A stretch of DNA of 64,000 nt from Herbiconiux sp. SALV-R1 (GCF_013113715.1 NZ_CP053344.1:930001-994000); one strand, 5' to 3'; positions 38,418-48,003 are shown, numbered from the stretch's first letter. The notes: a model not told the origin generated them from the letters alone. Numbers and translations are program-made.

Positions 38418-38449
38418 CCGAAGGGCCCCACCGGAGTGGGGCCCTTCGG
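38418..38449 (-). terminator. Strong hairpin terminator of rpsT
   Basis: A 14-bp perfect stem, CCGAAGGGCCCCAC paired with GTGGGGCCCTTCGG around CGGA, lies 32 bp beyond the rpsT stop. On the minus strand it is followed by CGTTTGG and a G run (the 11-C tract at 38402-38412 on the plus strand). The T tract is short, but the stem is very stable and could work in both directions. Confidence 0.75.
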
Positions 38450-38480
38450 GCGACCGGGCAGGCAGCCCGCCGAGGTCGGC

Positions 38481-38741
38481 TCAGAGAGCGGCGACCTGCT
38501 TGGCGATGGCCGACTTGCGGTTCGCCGCCTGGTTCTTGTGGATGACGCCCTTCGAGGTCGCCTTGTCGAGCTTCTTGCTCGCGACGAGGAGGGCGGCTGC
38601 CGCCTTGTCCTTGTCGCCGGCGACGACGGCCTCACGGGTGGCGCGGATGGCGGTCTTGAGCTCGCTCTTGACGGCCTTATTGCGCTCCTGCGCCTTCTTG
38701 TTGGTGCCGATGCGCTTGATCTGCGACTTGATGTTTGCCAC
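38481..38741 (-). CDS. rpsT: 30S ribosomal protein S20
   Basis: This 86-residue basic ribosomal protein binds 16S rRNA. The sequence [20 protein letters not shown] and the C-terminal [15 protein letters not shown] are typical. The start is GTG 38741, with AGAGG 8 nt upstream; the open frame continues to 38828 without a ribosome binding site. It is encoded alone on the minus strand, with its own promoter region in the 198-bp gap before the aminotransferase gene. Confidence 0.96.
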   Translation of the reverse strand: MANIKSQIKRIGTNKKAQERNKAVKSELKTAIRATREAVVAGDKDKAAAALLVASKKLDKATSKGVIHKNQAANRKSAIAKQVAAL

Positions 38742-38939
38742 GGAAATAACCTCTGTATCTGTTCGGATGAGTGCGGTGCGATGACCCGCTGCGGCCGAGC
38801 CGCGGAAGGAGCCACTCGCTGTTCGCACCCGTCACATACGTGTGGATGCGTAAGCCAACAGGCAACATTACCAGTTCTCGCGCCTCCCATCAATCTGCGA
38901 CGGGCTCGCCGTCGCGCGCAGGAGGTACCGTGGAATCCT

Positions 38940-40154
38940 ATGCCACGTCTCGCCCCGCACACCGATTCGGTGCCGCCGTCCGGCATCCGCCGCATCTTCG
39001 AGCTCGCCCACGCGCTCGACGACGTCATCCTCCTCGTCATCGGCGAACCCGACGTGCCGGTGGCCCCGGCGATCCTCGCCGAGGGCGCCCAAGCCTGGGC
39101 AGACGACGACACCGCCTACACCCCGAACGGTGGCATCACTCCGCTCCGCGAGGCGATCGTGCGCGAGGTCGCCCGCCGCAACGGCATCCACACCGACGTC
39201 GAACGCGTCTGGGTGACGAACGGCGCGACGCAGGCCCTCTTCCTCGCCATGTCGCTCGTGCTCGATCCGGGCGACGAGGTGCTCGTGCCCGATCCGGGCT
39301 ACACGACGTTCACCATGAACGCCCACCTGCTGAACGCCGTCCCGGTGCCCTACCCGCTGCGTCCCGAGAACGACTTCGCGCCCGATCTCGCCGAGCTCGC
39401 CCGCCTGGTCACCGACCGCACGCGCCTCCTCGTCGTCAACTCGCCCTCGAACCCCCTCGGCGCCGTCTTCGACGAGAGCACCCTCCAGGCCCTGCTCGAC
39501 TTCGCCCACGAGCACGACCTCTGGATCATCAGCGACGAGGTCTACGAGCGTTTCAGCTACGAGCATCCGCATGTCAGCATCGCCTCGCTCGAGCCCACCG
39601 GCGCGCCGGAGAGAAGTGTGAAGAGAACGGATGCGCGGGGCGACGACGACCGCGTGCTCACCGTCTTCTCGGCGTCGAAGACCTACGCGCTCACGGGCGC
39701 CCGGGTCGGCTGGCTGCTCACCCCGTCGGGCTTCGCGCCCCTCATGAGGTCGGCGCAGGAGGCGATGATCAGCTGCGTCAACACGCCGGCGCAGCGCGCC
39801 GTGGTCGCGGCGCTCGAGGGACCGCAGCATCCGGTGGACGAGGCGGCGGCGCATTACCGTGACAACCTCGCCGCGGCCACCGCGCTCCTGCGTGAGCGCG
39901 GCATCCGCTACCTCGAGCCGACGGGGGCGTTCTACCTCTGGGTCGACGTGTCGCACGCGACCGGCGGAGACGTGGCCGGCTGGGCCGAGCGCTTCCTGCT
40001 CGAGCAGCGCGTCGCCGTGGCCCCGGGGAGCGCGTTCGGGCGCATGGGGGAGGGGTGGATCCGCCTCTGCGTCGCCGCCTCCCGCGACGACCTCCTCGAG
40101 GGCATCCGCCGCCTCCCGGCTCCCGCGGCGGTCTCGGACGAGGCGACGCCGTGA
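38940..40154 (+). CDS. PLP-dependent class I/II aminotransferase
   Basis: This 404-residue fold type I enzyme has the PLP lysine in VFSASKTYALTGARVGW, with YTPNGGITPLREAI, NSPSNPLGAVFDE and SDEVYERFSYE in canonical order. It is of the aspartate/aromatic aminotransferase group; the substrate is not predictable. A stretch SVKRTDARGDDDR around residues 223-235 extends the loop before the PLP strand. AGGAGGT lies 13 nt before ATG 38940. The stop overlaps the GTG of the next gene. Confidence 0.9.
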   Translation: MPRLAPHTDSVPPSGIRRIFELAHALDDVILLVIGEPDVPVAPAILAEGAQAWADDDTAYTPNGGITPLREAIVREVARRNGIHTDVERVWVTNGATQALFLAMSLVLDPGDEVLVPDPGYTTFTMNAHLLNAVPVPYPLRPENDFAPDLAELARLVTDRTRLLVVNSPSNPLGAVFDESTLQALLDFAHEHDLWIISDEVYERFSYEHPHVSIASLEPTGAPERSVKRTDARGDDDRVLTVFSASKTYALTGARVGWLLTPSGFAPLMRSAQEAMISCVNTPAQRAVVAALEGPQHPVDEAAAHYRDNLAAATALLRERGIRYLEPTGAFYLWVDVSHATGGDVAGWAERFLLEQRVAVAPGSAFGRMGEGWIRLCVAASRDDLLEGIRRLPAPAAVSDEATP

Positions 40155-41533
40155 GGATCGCCGTCGTCGGCGCCGGCGCGGTCGGCGGGGCGATCGCCGC
40201 GGTCGCCGATCGAGCCGGGTACGAGCTGGTCGTGACGGCCCGGGGCGAGCACCTCGCGACCATCCAGCGCGACGGGTTGCGGCTCTCTGGCGCCTGGGGC
40301 GACCACCTCGCCCACCCGCGCGCCGCCGAGACCCTCCTCGATCTGCCCGACGTCGCGAGCCGCGAGTGGCGCCCCGACCTCGCGCTGCTCTGCGTGAAGG
40401 CTCAGGATGCGCGCTCCGCCCTCGCCGCGAACGCCCCCGTTCTCGACGGCGTTCCGCTCGTGGTGGTGCAGAACGGGCTCGGCGGTGCCGAGTCCGCCGC
40501 TGCCCAGATGCCCGGCACCCCCGTCATCGGGGCCCTGGCGCTCTTCGCCGCCTCCTACCTCGAACCCGGCCGCATCTCCATCACCGCGAGCGGCTCCACC
40601 TACCTCGGCCGCGTCGCGCCCCCGACGCCGCCCGCCGGCGGACCGCCGTCGCCCGCCCCTCACACCTCGGTCGCCGCGACCCGCGACGAGGCAGCCGCCC
40701 TCCGCCTCGCCGAGTCGCTCGCGCCCCTCGACGACGCGGCGGCCCTCCGCCCCGCCGACGAGTCGCTCGCGCCCGCCGCGTCCCCCGACGACACGGCGGC
40801 CCCCCGCCCTGCCGCCGATGCGCACCCACCCGTCCCGACGTTCGCGCCCCCCGACGACGCGGCGGCCCTCCGCCTCGCGGTCGACGCGCTCTCGCCCGTC
40901 ATGCCCCGCTCACCCAGCGACGAGGCGACCGCCCTCCACCCCACCGATGAGTCGCTCGCGCCCGCCGCGCCCCGCGACGACGCGGCGGCCCTCCGCCTCG
41001 CGGTCGACGCGCTCTCGCCCGTCATGCCCATCGAGACCACCGACGACTTCGCCGGCGCCCAATGGACCAAGCTCCTCGTCAACCACGTCAACGCCCTCCC
41101 CGCCATCACCGGACTCTCCGTCCAGCAGACCATCGCCGACCCCCGCCTCCGCGCCGTCCTCCTCGCCAGCATGAAGGAGACCATCGGCATCGCCCGCGCC
41201 AAGGGCGTGCACTTCGCGCCGGTGCAAGGCCTAGACGACCGCCTCCTCCGCTTCGTGCAGCGTGCCCCGCGCATCCTGGCCCAGCTCGTGCCCCGCGCCA
41301 TGGCCCGCCGCATGGGCTCGACACCCAACCCCGGATCGACCCTCCAGAGCATCCGCCGCGGCCAACTCACCGAGATCGATCACCTGAACGGCGCCGTCGT
41401 CGTAGCCGCCGCCACCCTCAGCCGCCCGGCGCCCGTCAACGCGACCCTCGTCACCCTCGTCCACGCCGTCGAACACGACCACCGCTTCCGCACCCCCACG
41501 GAAGTCACCGCCGCCCTCCACTCCCGTCGCTGA
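40151..41533 (+). CDS. panE: Ketopantoate reductase family protein with a large internal repeat expansion
   Basis: This protein belongs to the ApbA/PanE family, which uses NADPH to reduce ketopantoate in pantothenate synthesis. The Rossmann motif VVGAGAVGG is at 5-13, the NGLGG motif follows, and the C-terminal domain starts at WTKLLVNHVNALPAI. The chain is 460 residues, about 150 longer than usual. The excess lies at about 157-285, between STYLGRV and the canonical strand, as repeats of DESLAPAA and DDAAALRLAVDALSPVMP. GTG 40151 overlaps the previous stop. The fold could still form if the insert loops out; related paralogues with other substrates are possible. Confidence 0.82.
   Translation: MRIAVVGAGAVGGAIAAVADRAGYELVVTARGEHLATIQRDGLRLSGAWGDHLAHPRAAETLLDLPDVASREWRPDLALLCVKAQDARSALAANAPVLDGVPLVVVQNGLGGAESAAAQMPGTPVIGALALFAASYLEPGRISITASGSTYLGRVAPPTPPAGGPPSPAPHTSVAATRDEAAALRLAESLAPLDDAAALRPADESLAPAASPDDTAAPRPAADAHPPVPTFAPPDDAAALRLAVDALSPVMPRSPSDEATALHPTDESLAPAAPRDDAAALRLAVDALSPVMPIETTDDFAGAQWTKLLVNHVNALPAITGLSVQQTIADPRLRAVLLASMKETIGIARAKGVHFAPVQGLDDRLLRFVQRAPRILAQLVPRAMARRMGSTPNPGSTLQSIRRGQLTEIDHLNGAVVVAAATLSRPAPVNATLVTLVHAVEHDHRFRTPTEVTAALHSRR
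40852..41029 (+). repeat. In-frame 123-bp tandem repeat within panE
   Basis: A 55-bp block is identical at 40852-40906 and 40975-41029, a period of 123 bp or 41 codons. It encodes DDAAALRLAVDALSPVMP each time, the second copy being the normal part of the enzyme. Shorter related blocks (GAGTCGCTCGCGCCC) recur at about 40708, 40762 and 40950, which shows several rounds of duplication. Confidence 0.92.
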
Positions 41534-42370
41534 CCCCGCCGACCCGGATTGAGCGAGCGGCCGAATCGGCCCCCACCCTCGACCCGTTTCCGGAGGTGCC
41601 GCCGAAGTCCATCGAGCTCCGCCGGCCCGCCGCCTGACGCAGCTCCCAAACGACGGATGCTCGCTCCGCTACTCCACCGAGCATCCGTCGATCTGCCCAA
41701 ACCCTCCGAAACTCCGGCGTTTCGCACCCCGGTGATGGCCGCAGAACTCCATCGAGCTCGGGCGGCTCGCCGGCAGCTGCAACGGCCAAACGACGGATGC
41801 TCGCTCCCCAACCCCACCGAGCATCCGTCGATCTGCACAAAGCCACCGAGACCCCGTCGTTTTGCCGCGCAGCTCCCAATACGGGTGGAGGGAGGGGCCG
41901 ATTCGGCGCCCTCCCTCCGTCCGGTTCGGCAGGCGCCGCTGTATTCCCTCGAGTTCGGGCGGGTTCTTGGGTGGTGTGGCGGCAAAACGACGGATGCTCG
42001 CTCCCCAACCCCACCGAGCATCCGTCGATCTGCACAAAGCCGCCGAAACTTCGTCGTCTCGCCGCGCAGCTCCCAATACGGGTGGAGGGAGTGGCGGCAA
42101 AACGACGGATGCTCGCTCACCAACCTCACCGAGCATCCGTCGATCTGCACAAAGCCGCCGAAACTTCGTCGTCTCGCCGCGCAGCTCCCAATACGGGTGG
42201 AGGGAGTGGCGGCAAAACGACGGATGCTCGCTCACCAACCTCACCGAGCATCCGTCGATCTGCACAAAGCCGCCGGAACTCCGTCGTTTTGCCGCGACAG
42301 CTCCCGAAACGGGTGGAGGGAGGGGGCCGTTTAGGCACCCTCCCTCCATCGAGTTCGGAGGCGACGCCGC
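41534..42370. repeat. Gene-free repeat region with five hairpins and 115-bp tandem units
   Basis: This 837-bp gap lies between two convergent genes. A 40-nt hairpin, CGACGGATGCTCG-N14-CGAGCATCCGTCG with 13-bp perfect arms, occurs five times in the same orientation at 41651, 41791, 41988, 42103 and 42218. The last three start exactly 115 bp apart, and the units at 41988 and 42103 differ at only 2 of 115 positions, both in the loop. A second hairpin, GGAGGGAGGG paired with CCCTCCCTCC, occurs at 41887-41918 and 42315-42347. Because 115 is not a multiple of three, the apparent open frames shift in each unit, so I see no protein gene here. Confidence 0.92.
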
Positions 42371-43258
42371 TCAGCCCGCGTACGCGCCCGCGCGCAGGTC
42401 GTCGACGAGGGTGGGCCCGTTGGGCTCCCACCCGAGGTCGATGCGGGCGGCGGAGCCGGTGGCCTGCTGGTCGAGCAGGAGGGCGTCGCCGAGGCCCTCG
42501 CCGAGCCACTCGTGCACCTCGGCGGTGGTGGTCGGCTCGACCCGCCCGTCGAGCCCGGCGGCGACCGCCGCCGCCTCGCCGAGCTCGCGCACGGTCGGGT
42601 TCTGCCCGCTGGCACCGATGTAGTACGAGCCGCCGTCGGCGAGGTCGAAGGCGAGCACGTAGAGCTCGGCGAGGTCGTCGACGAACACGGTGGTCCAGTG
42701 CTGCTCGCCCGATCCGATGAGCTGGAGGGCGGGCGCGACCCCCGAGCCCCGCGGCGCCTGCGCGATCACGTTCGGCAGCCCCCCGCCGTGCCCGAACACC
42801 ACGGCCGGCGCGACGATCGTGGTCTTCACGCCCGAGGCGCCGAGCACGCGCTCCTCGATCGGCAGCCGCCACGCGGTGAGCGCCGGCGGGTCGAACGGCG
42901 AGCGCTCGGTGATCTCGGCCGACGAGCCGTACACCCAGATGCCCCCGGTGTGCACATAGGGCTTGTCGCTGCCCTCGAGCCCCGCGAACACCGCGTCGAC
43001 GACCCCCTCGTCGAAGGCGGCGCTCGTCTCGTCGCCGGGCGACGCGGTGTGAATGACGCCGTCGCTCTCGAGCGCGAGCCTCTCGACGAGCTCGCGGTCG
43101 GTGAGCGTGCCGACCACGGCGCGAGCACCGGTCGCCTCGACGTCGCGAGCCTTCGCCTCGTCACGCACGACGGCGACGACGTCGCGACCCTGGGCGCGCA
43201 GGGCGCGGAGAACTGCTGAACCGATGAATCCGGATGCGCCGGTGAGGAAGATAGCCAT
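42371..43258 (-). CDS. NAD(P)-dependent epimerase/dehydratase family protein
   Basis: This 295-residue extended short-chain dehydrogenase has the N-terminal NAD(P) motif GASGFIG at 7-13. The active-site region reads [10 protein letters not shown], and a clear YxxxK is not visible (WRLPIEERV occupies the place), as in several atypical members that act as oxidoreductases on small aldehydes or as NmrA-like sensors. The [12 protein letters not shown] segment is typical. The function is not predictable. It is convergent with the repeat array and divergent from lepA. Confidence 0.85.
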   Translation of the reverse strand: MAIFLTGASGFIGSAVLRALRAQGRDVVAVVRDEAKARDVEATGARAVVGTLTDRELVERLALESDGVIHTASPGDETSAAFDEGVVDAVFAGLEGSDKPYVHTGGIWVYGSSAEITERSPFDPPALTAWRLPIEERVLGASGVKTTIVAPAVVFGHGGGLPNVIAQAPRGSGVAPALQLIGSGEQHWTTVFVDDLAELYVLAFDLADGGSYYIGASGQNPTVRELGEAAAVAAGLDGRVEPTTTAEVHEWLGEGLGDALLLDQQATGSAARIDLGWEPNGPTLVDDLRAGAYAG

Positions 43259-43395
43259 GTCTCGATCTAACCGGGTCGGCGGATGCGTATTCCACAGTCG
43301 TGACGAACAGAGACGTTCTCCACAGCATCCGTCTCGCGGCCCACCGCATCCGGTGCATGGCAGAATGGGACGTCACCCCCGACCCAGAGGAATGC

Positions 43396-45246
43396 GTGAG
43401 TCCCCAAGCCCTGAAGGCCCTCCAGCCGGCCTCCACCGACCCCGCGTTCATCCGCAACTTCTGCATCATCGCGCACATCGACCACGGCAAGTCGACCCTC
43501 GCCGACCGCATGCTCGGCATCACCGGCGTCGTCAGCGACCGCGACATGCGCGCGCAGTACCTCGACCGGATGGACATCGAGCGCGAGCGCGGCATCACCA
43601 TCAAGAGCCAGGCCGTGCGCATGCCCTGGGCGCTCGACGGCGCGAGCTACGCGCTCAACATGATCGACACCCCGGGCCACGTCGACTTCACCTACGAGGT
43701 CTCGCGGTCGCTCGCCGCGTGCGAGGGTGCCATCCTGCTCGTCGACGCCGCCCAGGGCATCGAGGCGCAGACGCTGGCGAACCTCTACCTCGCGCTCGAG
43801 AACGACCTCACCATCATCCCGGTGCTCAACAAGATCGACCTGCCGGCAGCCGACCCCGAGAAGTACGCGAAGGAGCTGGCCGGCCTCATCGGCGGCGACC
43901 CCGACGACGTGCTGCGGGTGAGCGGCAAGACGGGCATGGGCGTCGAAGACCTGCTCGATCGCGTCGTCGAGCTCATCCCGCCGCCCGTCGGAGATCCGGA
44001 TGCTGCGGCCCGCGCCATGATCTTCGACTCCGTCTACGACGCCTACCGCGGTGTCGTCACCTACGTGCGCATGATCGACGGGCAGCTGAACCCGCGCGAG
44101 CGCATCCAGATGATGTCGACGAAGGCGACCCACGAGATCCTCGAGATCGGGGTGTCGAGCCCTGAGCCGACGCCCTCGAAGGGTCTCGGCGTGGGCGAGG
44201 TGGGCTACCTCATCACCGGTGTGAAAGACGTGCGCCAGTCGAAGGTGGGCGACACGGTCACCACGGCGCAGAAGCCGGCCACCGTCGCGCTGCCCGGCTA
44301 CACCGAGCCGCTGCCGATGGTGTTCTCGGGGCTGTACCCCATCGACGGCAGCGACTACCCGGCGCTGCGCGAGGCGCTCGACAAGCTGAAGCTCAGCGAC
44401 GCCGCGCTGGTCTACGAGCCGGAGACCTCGGTGGCGCTCGGCTTCGGCTTCCGCTGCGGGTTCCTCGGCCTGCTGCACCTCGAGATCATCACCGAACGCC
44501 TCGAGCGCGAGTTCGGTCTCGACCTCATCGCCACGGCGCCGAGCGTCATCTACGAGGTCACGACCGAAGACAAGAAGACGATCACCGTCACCAACCCGAG
44601 CGAGTTCCCCGAGGGCAAGATCTCGGCCGTCTCCGAGCCCGTGGTGAACGCCGCCATCCTGGCGCCGAAAGACTACGTGGGCACCATCATGGAGCTCTGC
44701 CAGAGCCGGCGCGGCACCCTGCAGGGCATGGAGTACCTCGGCGAAGACCGCGTCGAGATCAAGTACACGATCCCGCTCGGCGAGATCGTCTTCGACTTCT
44801 TCGACCAGCTGAAGTCGAAGACGGCCGGCTACGCCAGCCTCGACTACGAGCCCGCCGGCGAGGAGGTCGCCGACCTGGTGAAGGTCGACATCCTGCTGCA
44901 GGGCGAGCGGGTCGACGCGTTCAGCGCCATCGTGCACCGCGACAAGGCCTACGCCTACGGCGTGCTCATGACGGGCCGCCTGCGCGAGCTCATCCCGCGC
45001 CAGCAGTTCGAGGTGCCCATCCAGGCGGCCATCGGCGCCCGCATCATCGCCCGCGAGTCGATCCGCGCCATGCGCAAGGACGTTCTCGCGAAGTGCTACG
45101 GCGGTGACATCACCCGTAAGCGCAAGCTGCTCGAGAAGCAGAAGGAGGGCAAGAAGCGCATGAAGATGGTGGGCCGTGTCGAGGTTCCCCAAGAAGCGTT
45201 CATCGCCGCCCTCTCCGGCGACGTCGAGAAGAAGGACAAGAAGTAG
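43396..45246 (+). CDS. lepA: Elongation factor 4 (LepA), ribosomal back-translocase
   Basis: This 616-residue translational GTPase remobilises stalled ribosomes. The G1 motif AHIDHGKST is at 26-34, DTPGH and NKIDLP follow, and the unique C-terminal domain ends in [21 protein letters not shown] chose GTG 43396 because AGAGGA lies just upstream; ATG 43357 would add 13 residues. It starts the lepA-DUF1990-hemW unit. Confidence 0.97.
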   Translation: MSPQALKALQPASTDPAFIRNFCIIAHIDHGKSTLADRMLGITGVVSDRDMRAQYLDRMDIERERGITIKSQAVRMPWALDGASYALNMIDTPGHVDFTYEVSRSLAACEGAILLVDAAQGIEAQTLANLYLALENDLTIIPVLNKIDLPAADPEKYAKELAGLIGGDPDDVLRVSGKTGMGVEDLLDRVVELIPPPVGDPDAAARAMIFDSVYDAYRGVVTYVRMIDGQLNPRERIQMMSTKATHEILEIGVSSPEPTPSKGLGVGEVGYLITGVKDVRQSKVGDTVTTAQKPATVALPGYTEPLPMVFSGLYPIDGSDYPALREALDKLKLSDAALVYEPETSVALGFGFRCGFLGLLHLEIITERLEREFGLDLIATAPSVIYEVTTEDKKTITVTNPSEFPEGKISAVSEPVVNAAILAPKDYVGTIMELCQSRRGTLQGMEYLGEDRVEIKYTIPLGEIVFDFFDQLKSKTAGYASLDYEPAGEEVADLVKVDILLQGERVDAFSAIVHRDKAYAYGVLMTGRLRELIPRQQFEVPIQAAIGARIIARESIRAMRKDVLAKCYGGDITRKRKLLEKQKEGKKRMKMVGRVEVPQEAFIAALSGDVEKKDKK

Positions 45247-45247
45247 C

Positions 45248-45985
45248 GTGGCGCCCAGCACGGTGGCCGAGCGGGAGCGCGGTCGTTCGCGAGACACCGG
45301 CGCGAGTGCCGGCGCCGGCGCGAGCAGCGCCGCCGACGCCGCCCTGCGCCTGCGCGACGAGCCCCTGAGCTACGCGGCAGTCGGGGCGACGCAGGCGCCC
45401 GACCTGCTCTACTTCCCGCCGAAGGGCTACCGCCCGGTCGAGCGCCAGGCCCGCATCGGCTCGGGCACCGCCCGCTTCGAGGTGGCCTCGGCGAAGCTCA
45501 TGGCCTGGGGCGTGCAGCGCGGCGCGGGCATCGACGTCGGTGAGGTGCTGCTGCCGGCGCCCACCTCCGCCGACTACGTCGGCATCCGCTACGACGAGTT
45601 CGGCACGCCACTCGGTCCGAAGCGCGCCGCCCACGAGCAGGAGTACGCGCCCGACGGCACGCCGCTCGCGTCGCCCGGCGCGACCGCCGTGCTCACCATC
45701 CGCCTGCTGGGCCTGCCGTTCAAGGCCCCCGTGCGCGTGGTCTACCAGGTCGACGAGCGCGGCCGCCGCGGCTTCGCCTACGGCACCCTCCCCGGCCACC
45801 CCGTCTCGGGGGAGGAGAGCTTCGTGGTCGAGCACCGCGCCGACGACTCGGTCTGGGTGGTCGTGCGCGCCTTCTCGCGCGGCAGCACCTGGTTCTACCG
45901 CCTCGGCGCCCCCTTCGTGCGCGCCGTGCAGACCCGCAGTCTGAAGCGCTACCTCAGCGCCCTCTCCCCGGCGAGAGGGCTCTAG
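45248..45985 (+). CDS. DUF1990 family protein
   Basis: This 245-residue protein belongs to DUF1990. It shows LSYAAVGATQAPDLLYFPPKGYRP at the start of the domain and VGEESF-like GEESFVVEHRADDSVW with AFSRGSTWFYRLGAP near the end, the family's hallmarks. Its function is not known; the fold is thought to be a lipid-binding-like barrel. The first 35 residues are variable. GTG 45248 lies 1 bp after the lepA stop, which implies coupling. Confidence 0.85.
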   Translation: MAPSTVAERERGRSRDTGASAGAGASSAADAALRLRDEPLSYAAVGATQAPDLLYFPPKGYRPVERQARIGSGTARFEVASAKLMAWGVQRGAGIDVGEVLLPAPTSADYVGIRYDEFGTPLGPKRAAHEQEYAPDGTPLASPGATAVLTIRLLGLPFKAPVRVVYQVDERGRRGFAYGTLPGHPVSGEESFVVEHRADDSVWVVVRAFSRGSTWFYRLGAPFVRAVQTRSLKRYLSALSPARGL

Positions 45986-45992
45986 CCTCCCC

Positions 45993-47213
45993 GTGCCGTC
46001 GATCCTCCCCGTGGGAGACCCCGCTCCCGCCGACGGACTGCTCCCCGCCCAGGGAGCGGCCTCCTCCGCCACGCGCGATCTCGGCCTCTACGTGCACGTG
46101 CCATTCTGCCGCGTGCGCTGCGGCTACTGCGACTTCAACACCTACACCGCCACCGAACTGCGCGGCGTGAAGCAGAGCGACTACGCCAGCCAGGCCGTGG
46201 CCGAGATGCGCTTCGGCGCGGGGGTGCTGCGCGCATCCGGGGTCGCCGACCGCGAGCTCTCCACCGTGTTCTTCGGCGGCGGCACGCCGACCCTGCTCCC
46301 GTCGGCGCAGCTCGTGCAGATGGTGCACGCCGCCCGTGACACGTGGGGCTTCGCTCCGGATGCGGAGATCACCACCGAGGCCAACCCCGACTCGGTCGAC
46401 GCCCGCTACCTCGGCGAGCTCGCCGACGCCGGTTTCACCCGGGTGAGCTTCGGCATGCAGTCGGCGGTGCCGAATGTGCTCGCCACGCTCGAGCGCACGC
46501 ACGACCCCGAGCGCATCCCGCTCGTCGTGCGCTGGGCCAAGGAGGCGGGGCTCGAGGTGAGCCTCGACCTCATCTACGGCACCCCCGGCGAGACCCTCGA
46601 CGACTGGTCGCGCTCACTCGACGCCGTGCTCGAGAACGAGCCGGGGCACGTCTCGGCGTACGCGCTCATCGTCGAGGAGGGCACGAAGCTGGCGCGGCAG
46701 ATCCGCTCGGGCGAGGTCGCCGAGCCATCCGACGACCTGCAGGCCGACATGTACGAGATGGCGGATGCGCGACTCGCCGACGCCGGATTCCACTGGTACG
46801 AGGTGAGCAACTGGGCCCGCACCCCCGAGCAGCGTTCGCGGCACAACCTCGGCTACTGGCTCGGGCACGACTGGTGGGGCATCGGCCCCGGATCGCACAG
46901 CTTCGTGGGTGACACCCGCTGGTGGAACGTGAAGCACCCCGCCGCCTACGCCCAGCGCATCGCCGCGGGGGAGTCGCCGGCGGCCGGGCGGGAGACGATC
47001 GACTCCGAGACGCGGGAGCTCGAGCGCATCCTGCTGCTCGCCCGCGTGCGCGACGGCCTCGGGCTGCGCTCGCTCGCCCCCGAGTTCCGGCAGGAGGTCG
47101 CCGGGCTCATCGCCGACGGCCTCATCGACGGCCCCGCGGCCCTCCGCGGCTCCCTCGTGCTCACCCTGTCGGGCCGCCTCCTCGCCGACGCCGTCGTGCG
47201 CCGCCTCACCTGA
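45993..47213 (+). CDS. hemW: Radical SAM heme chaperone HemW
   Basis: This 406-residue radical SAM protein delivers heme and was formerly named as a coproporphyrinogen oxidase. The [4Fe-4S] motif CxxxCxxC uses Cys39, Cys43 and Cys46 in CRVRCGYCDF. FFGGGTPTLL and a C-terminal HemN-like domain follow. The position between lepA and hrcA is standard. GTG 45993 follows the DUF1990 stop by 7 bp. Confidence 0.94.
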   Translation: MPSILPVGDPAPADGLLPAQGAASSATRDLGLYVHVPFCRVRCGYCDFNTYTATELRGVKQSDYASQAVAEMRFGAGVLRASGVADRELSTVFFGGGTPTLLPSAQLVQMVHAARDTWGFAPDAEITTEANPDSVDARYLGELADAGFTRVSFGMQSAVPNVLATLERTHDPERIPLVVRWAKEAGLEVSLDLIYGTPGETLDDWSRSLDAVLENEPGHVSAYALIVEEGTKLARQIRSGEVAEPSDDLQADMYEMADARLADAGFHWYEVSNWARTPEQRSRHNLGYWLGHDWWGIGPGSHSFVGDTRWWNVKHPAAYAQRIAAGESPAAGRETIDSETRELERILLLARVRDGLGLRSLAPEFRQEVAGLIADGLIDGPAALRGSLVLTLSGRLLADAVVRRLT

Positions 47214-47289
47214 GCCGCCGCGCCGCACCGCGCCGACCCTCGCCGCGCCGTCTCGCGCATCCGCCCGACGCAGGCCGCGCATCCGCCCC

Positions 47290-47343
47290 ACAAAACACAA
47301 CGTCGCGGCCCCCGCGCCCATGAGGGCGGCGGAGACCGCGACG
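47290..47343 (-). terminator. Terminator for the DUF4870 gene
   Basis: On the minus strand, CGTCGCGG (47343-47336) pairs with CCGCGACG (47308-47301) around an inner GC-rich hairpin, and is followed by TTGTGTTTTGTG, a T-rich tail. It lies 37 bp past the stop of the DUF4870 gene. Confidence 0.7.
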
Positions 47344-47379
47344 CTGAGACAAGCCCCGGGCGCGAGCGCCCGCACCGGA

Positions 47380-47919
47380 CTACTTGATGAACCGGAAGTT
47401 GAAGAAGTACCGGTACGTTCCGCCTGCGTTGACCTTCACACCCGCGATGATCGCGAAGATGAGGCCCACGATCTGCACGGCCCAGGCCAGGAAGTAGAAC
47501 AGGAAGCCGATGAAGATGAACGCCGTGATGGTGCCCAGGATGTAGAGGCCCACCACGAAGATGGCGACCGTGATCTGGAAGTTCAGCGACTCCTTGGCCT
47601 CCTGGTTCGTGAGGGGGCCGCGGTCTTTGAAGACCAGCCAGATGATGAGCGGGGGAATCCAGCCCAGGATGCCGCCGAGCTGCCCGAGGAAGGCCCACTG
47701 CTTGTCTTCGGCCGGGCTGAGCGGCGCCGCGCCGGGCGCGCCCTGATAGCCGGGCTGCTGCTGGTAGCCCGAGCCGGGCGGCGGGGCCTGGTAGCCGGGC
47801 GGGGGAGCCTGGTAGCCGGGCGGGGGAGCCTGGTAGCCGGGGGGAGGCGTCTGCCCGGCGGGCGGAGTGGGCTGGCCGGCGGCCGGGTCGTACGGCGGTG
47901 TTGCGTTGGGGTCAGTCAT
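47380..47919 (-). CDS. DUF4870 domain-containing membrane protein
   Basis: This 179-residue protein has an N-terminal Pro/Gly/Gln-rich region with the 7-residue repeat PPPGYQA in tandem (21-bp DNA repeats), followed by a DUF4870 domain (about 72-179). The domain holds two to three membrane helices and the motifs LGGILGWIPPLIIWLVFK and NFQITV. DUF4870 proteins are common in actinobacteria; their role is unknown. AAAGG lies upstream of ATG 47919. It is divergent from hrcA, with a nested palindrome in the shared gap. Confidence 0.9.
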   Translation of the reverse strand: MTDPNATPPYDPAAGQPTPPAGQTPPPGYQAPPPGYQAPPPGYQAPPPGSGYQQQPGYQGAPGAAPLSPAEDKQWAFLGQLGGILGWIPPLIIWLVFKDRGPLTNQEAKESLNFQITVAIFVVGLYILGTITAFIFIGFLFYFLAWAVQIVGLIFAIIAGVKVNAGGTYRYFFNFRFIK

Positions 47920-47960
47920 GGTCTCGCGCCTTTCAGACGGGGAAGCCGTTCAGGGATACG

Positions 47961-48003
47961 GTCTCTGAGGAACCGGTCCGTGTACGGGCTCGTACACAGA
48001 GAC
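47961..48003. promoter_or_regulatory. Nested palindrome upstream of the DUF4870 gene
   Basis: The outer arms GTCTCTG (47961-47967) and CAGAGAC (47997-48003) enclose the inner arms GTGTAC (47980-47985) and GTACAC (47992-47997), which are separated by GGGCTC. It lies 42-84 bp upstream of the ATG, where a promoter of this minus-strand gene would be. This fits an operator for a dimeric regulator. Confidence 0.4.

Noticed and set aside
41651-42257. CRISPR array
   Set aside because: The units are palindromic and the intervals between hairpins vary (100, 157, 75 and 75 bp) while being themselves repeated, so they are not unique spacers. No cas gene is near.
41505-42349. Overlapping open frames in the repeat region that encode repeats such as ADRRMLGGVGERASVV
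   Set aside because: The 115-bp unit is not a multiple of three, so the frame changes at each unit. No ribosome binding sites or consistent codon bias are visible.
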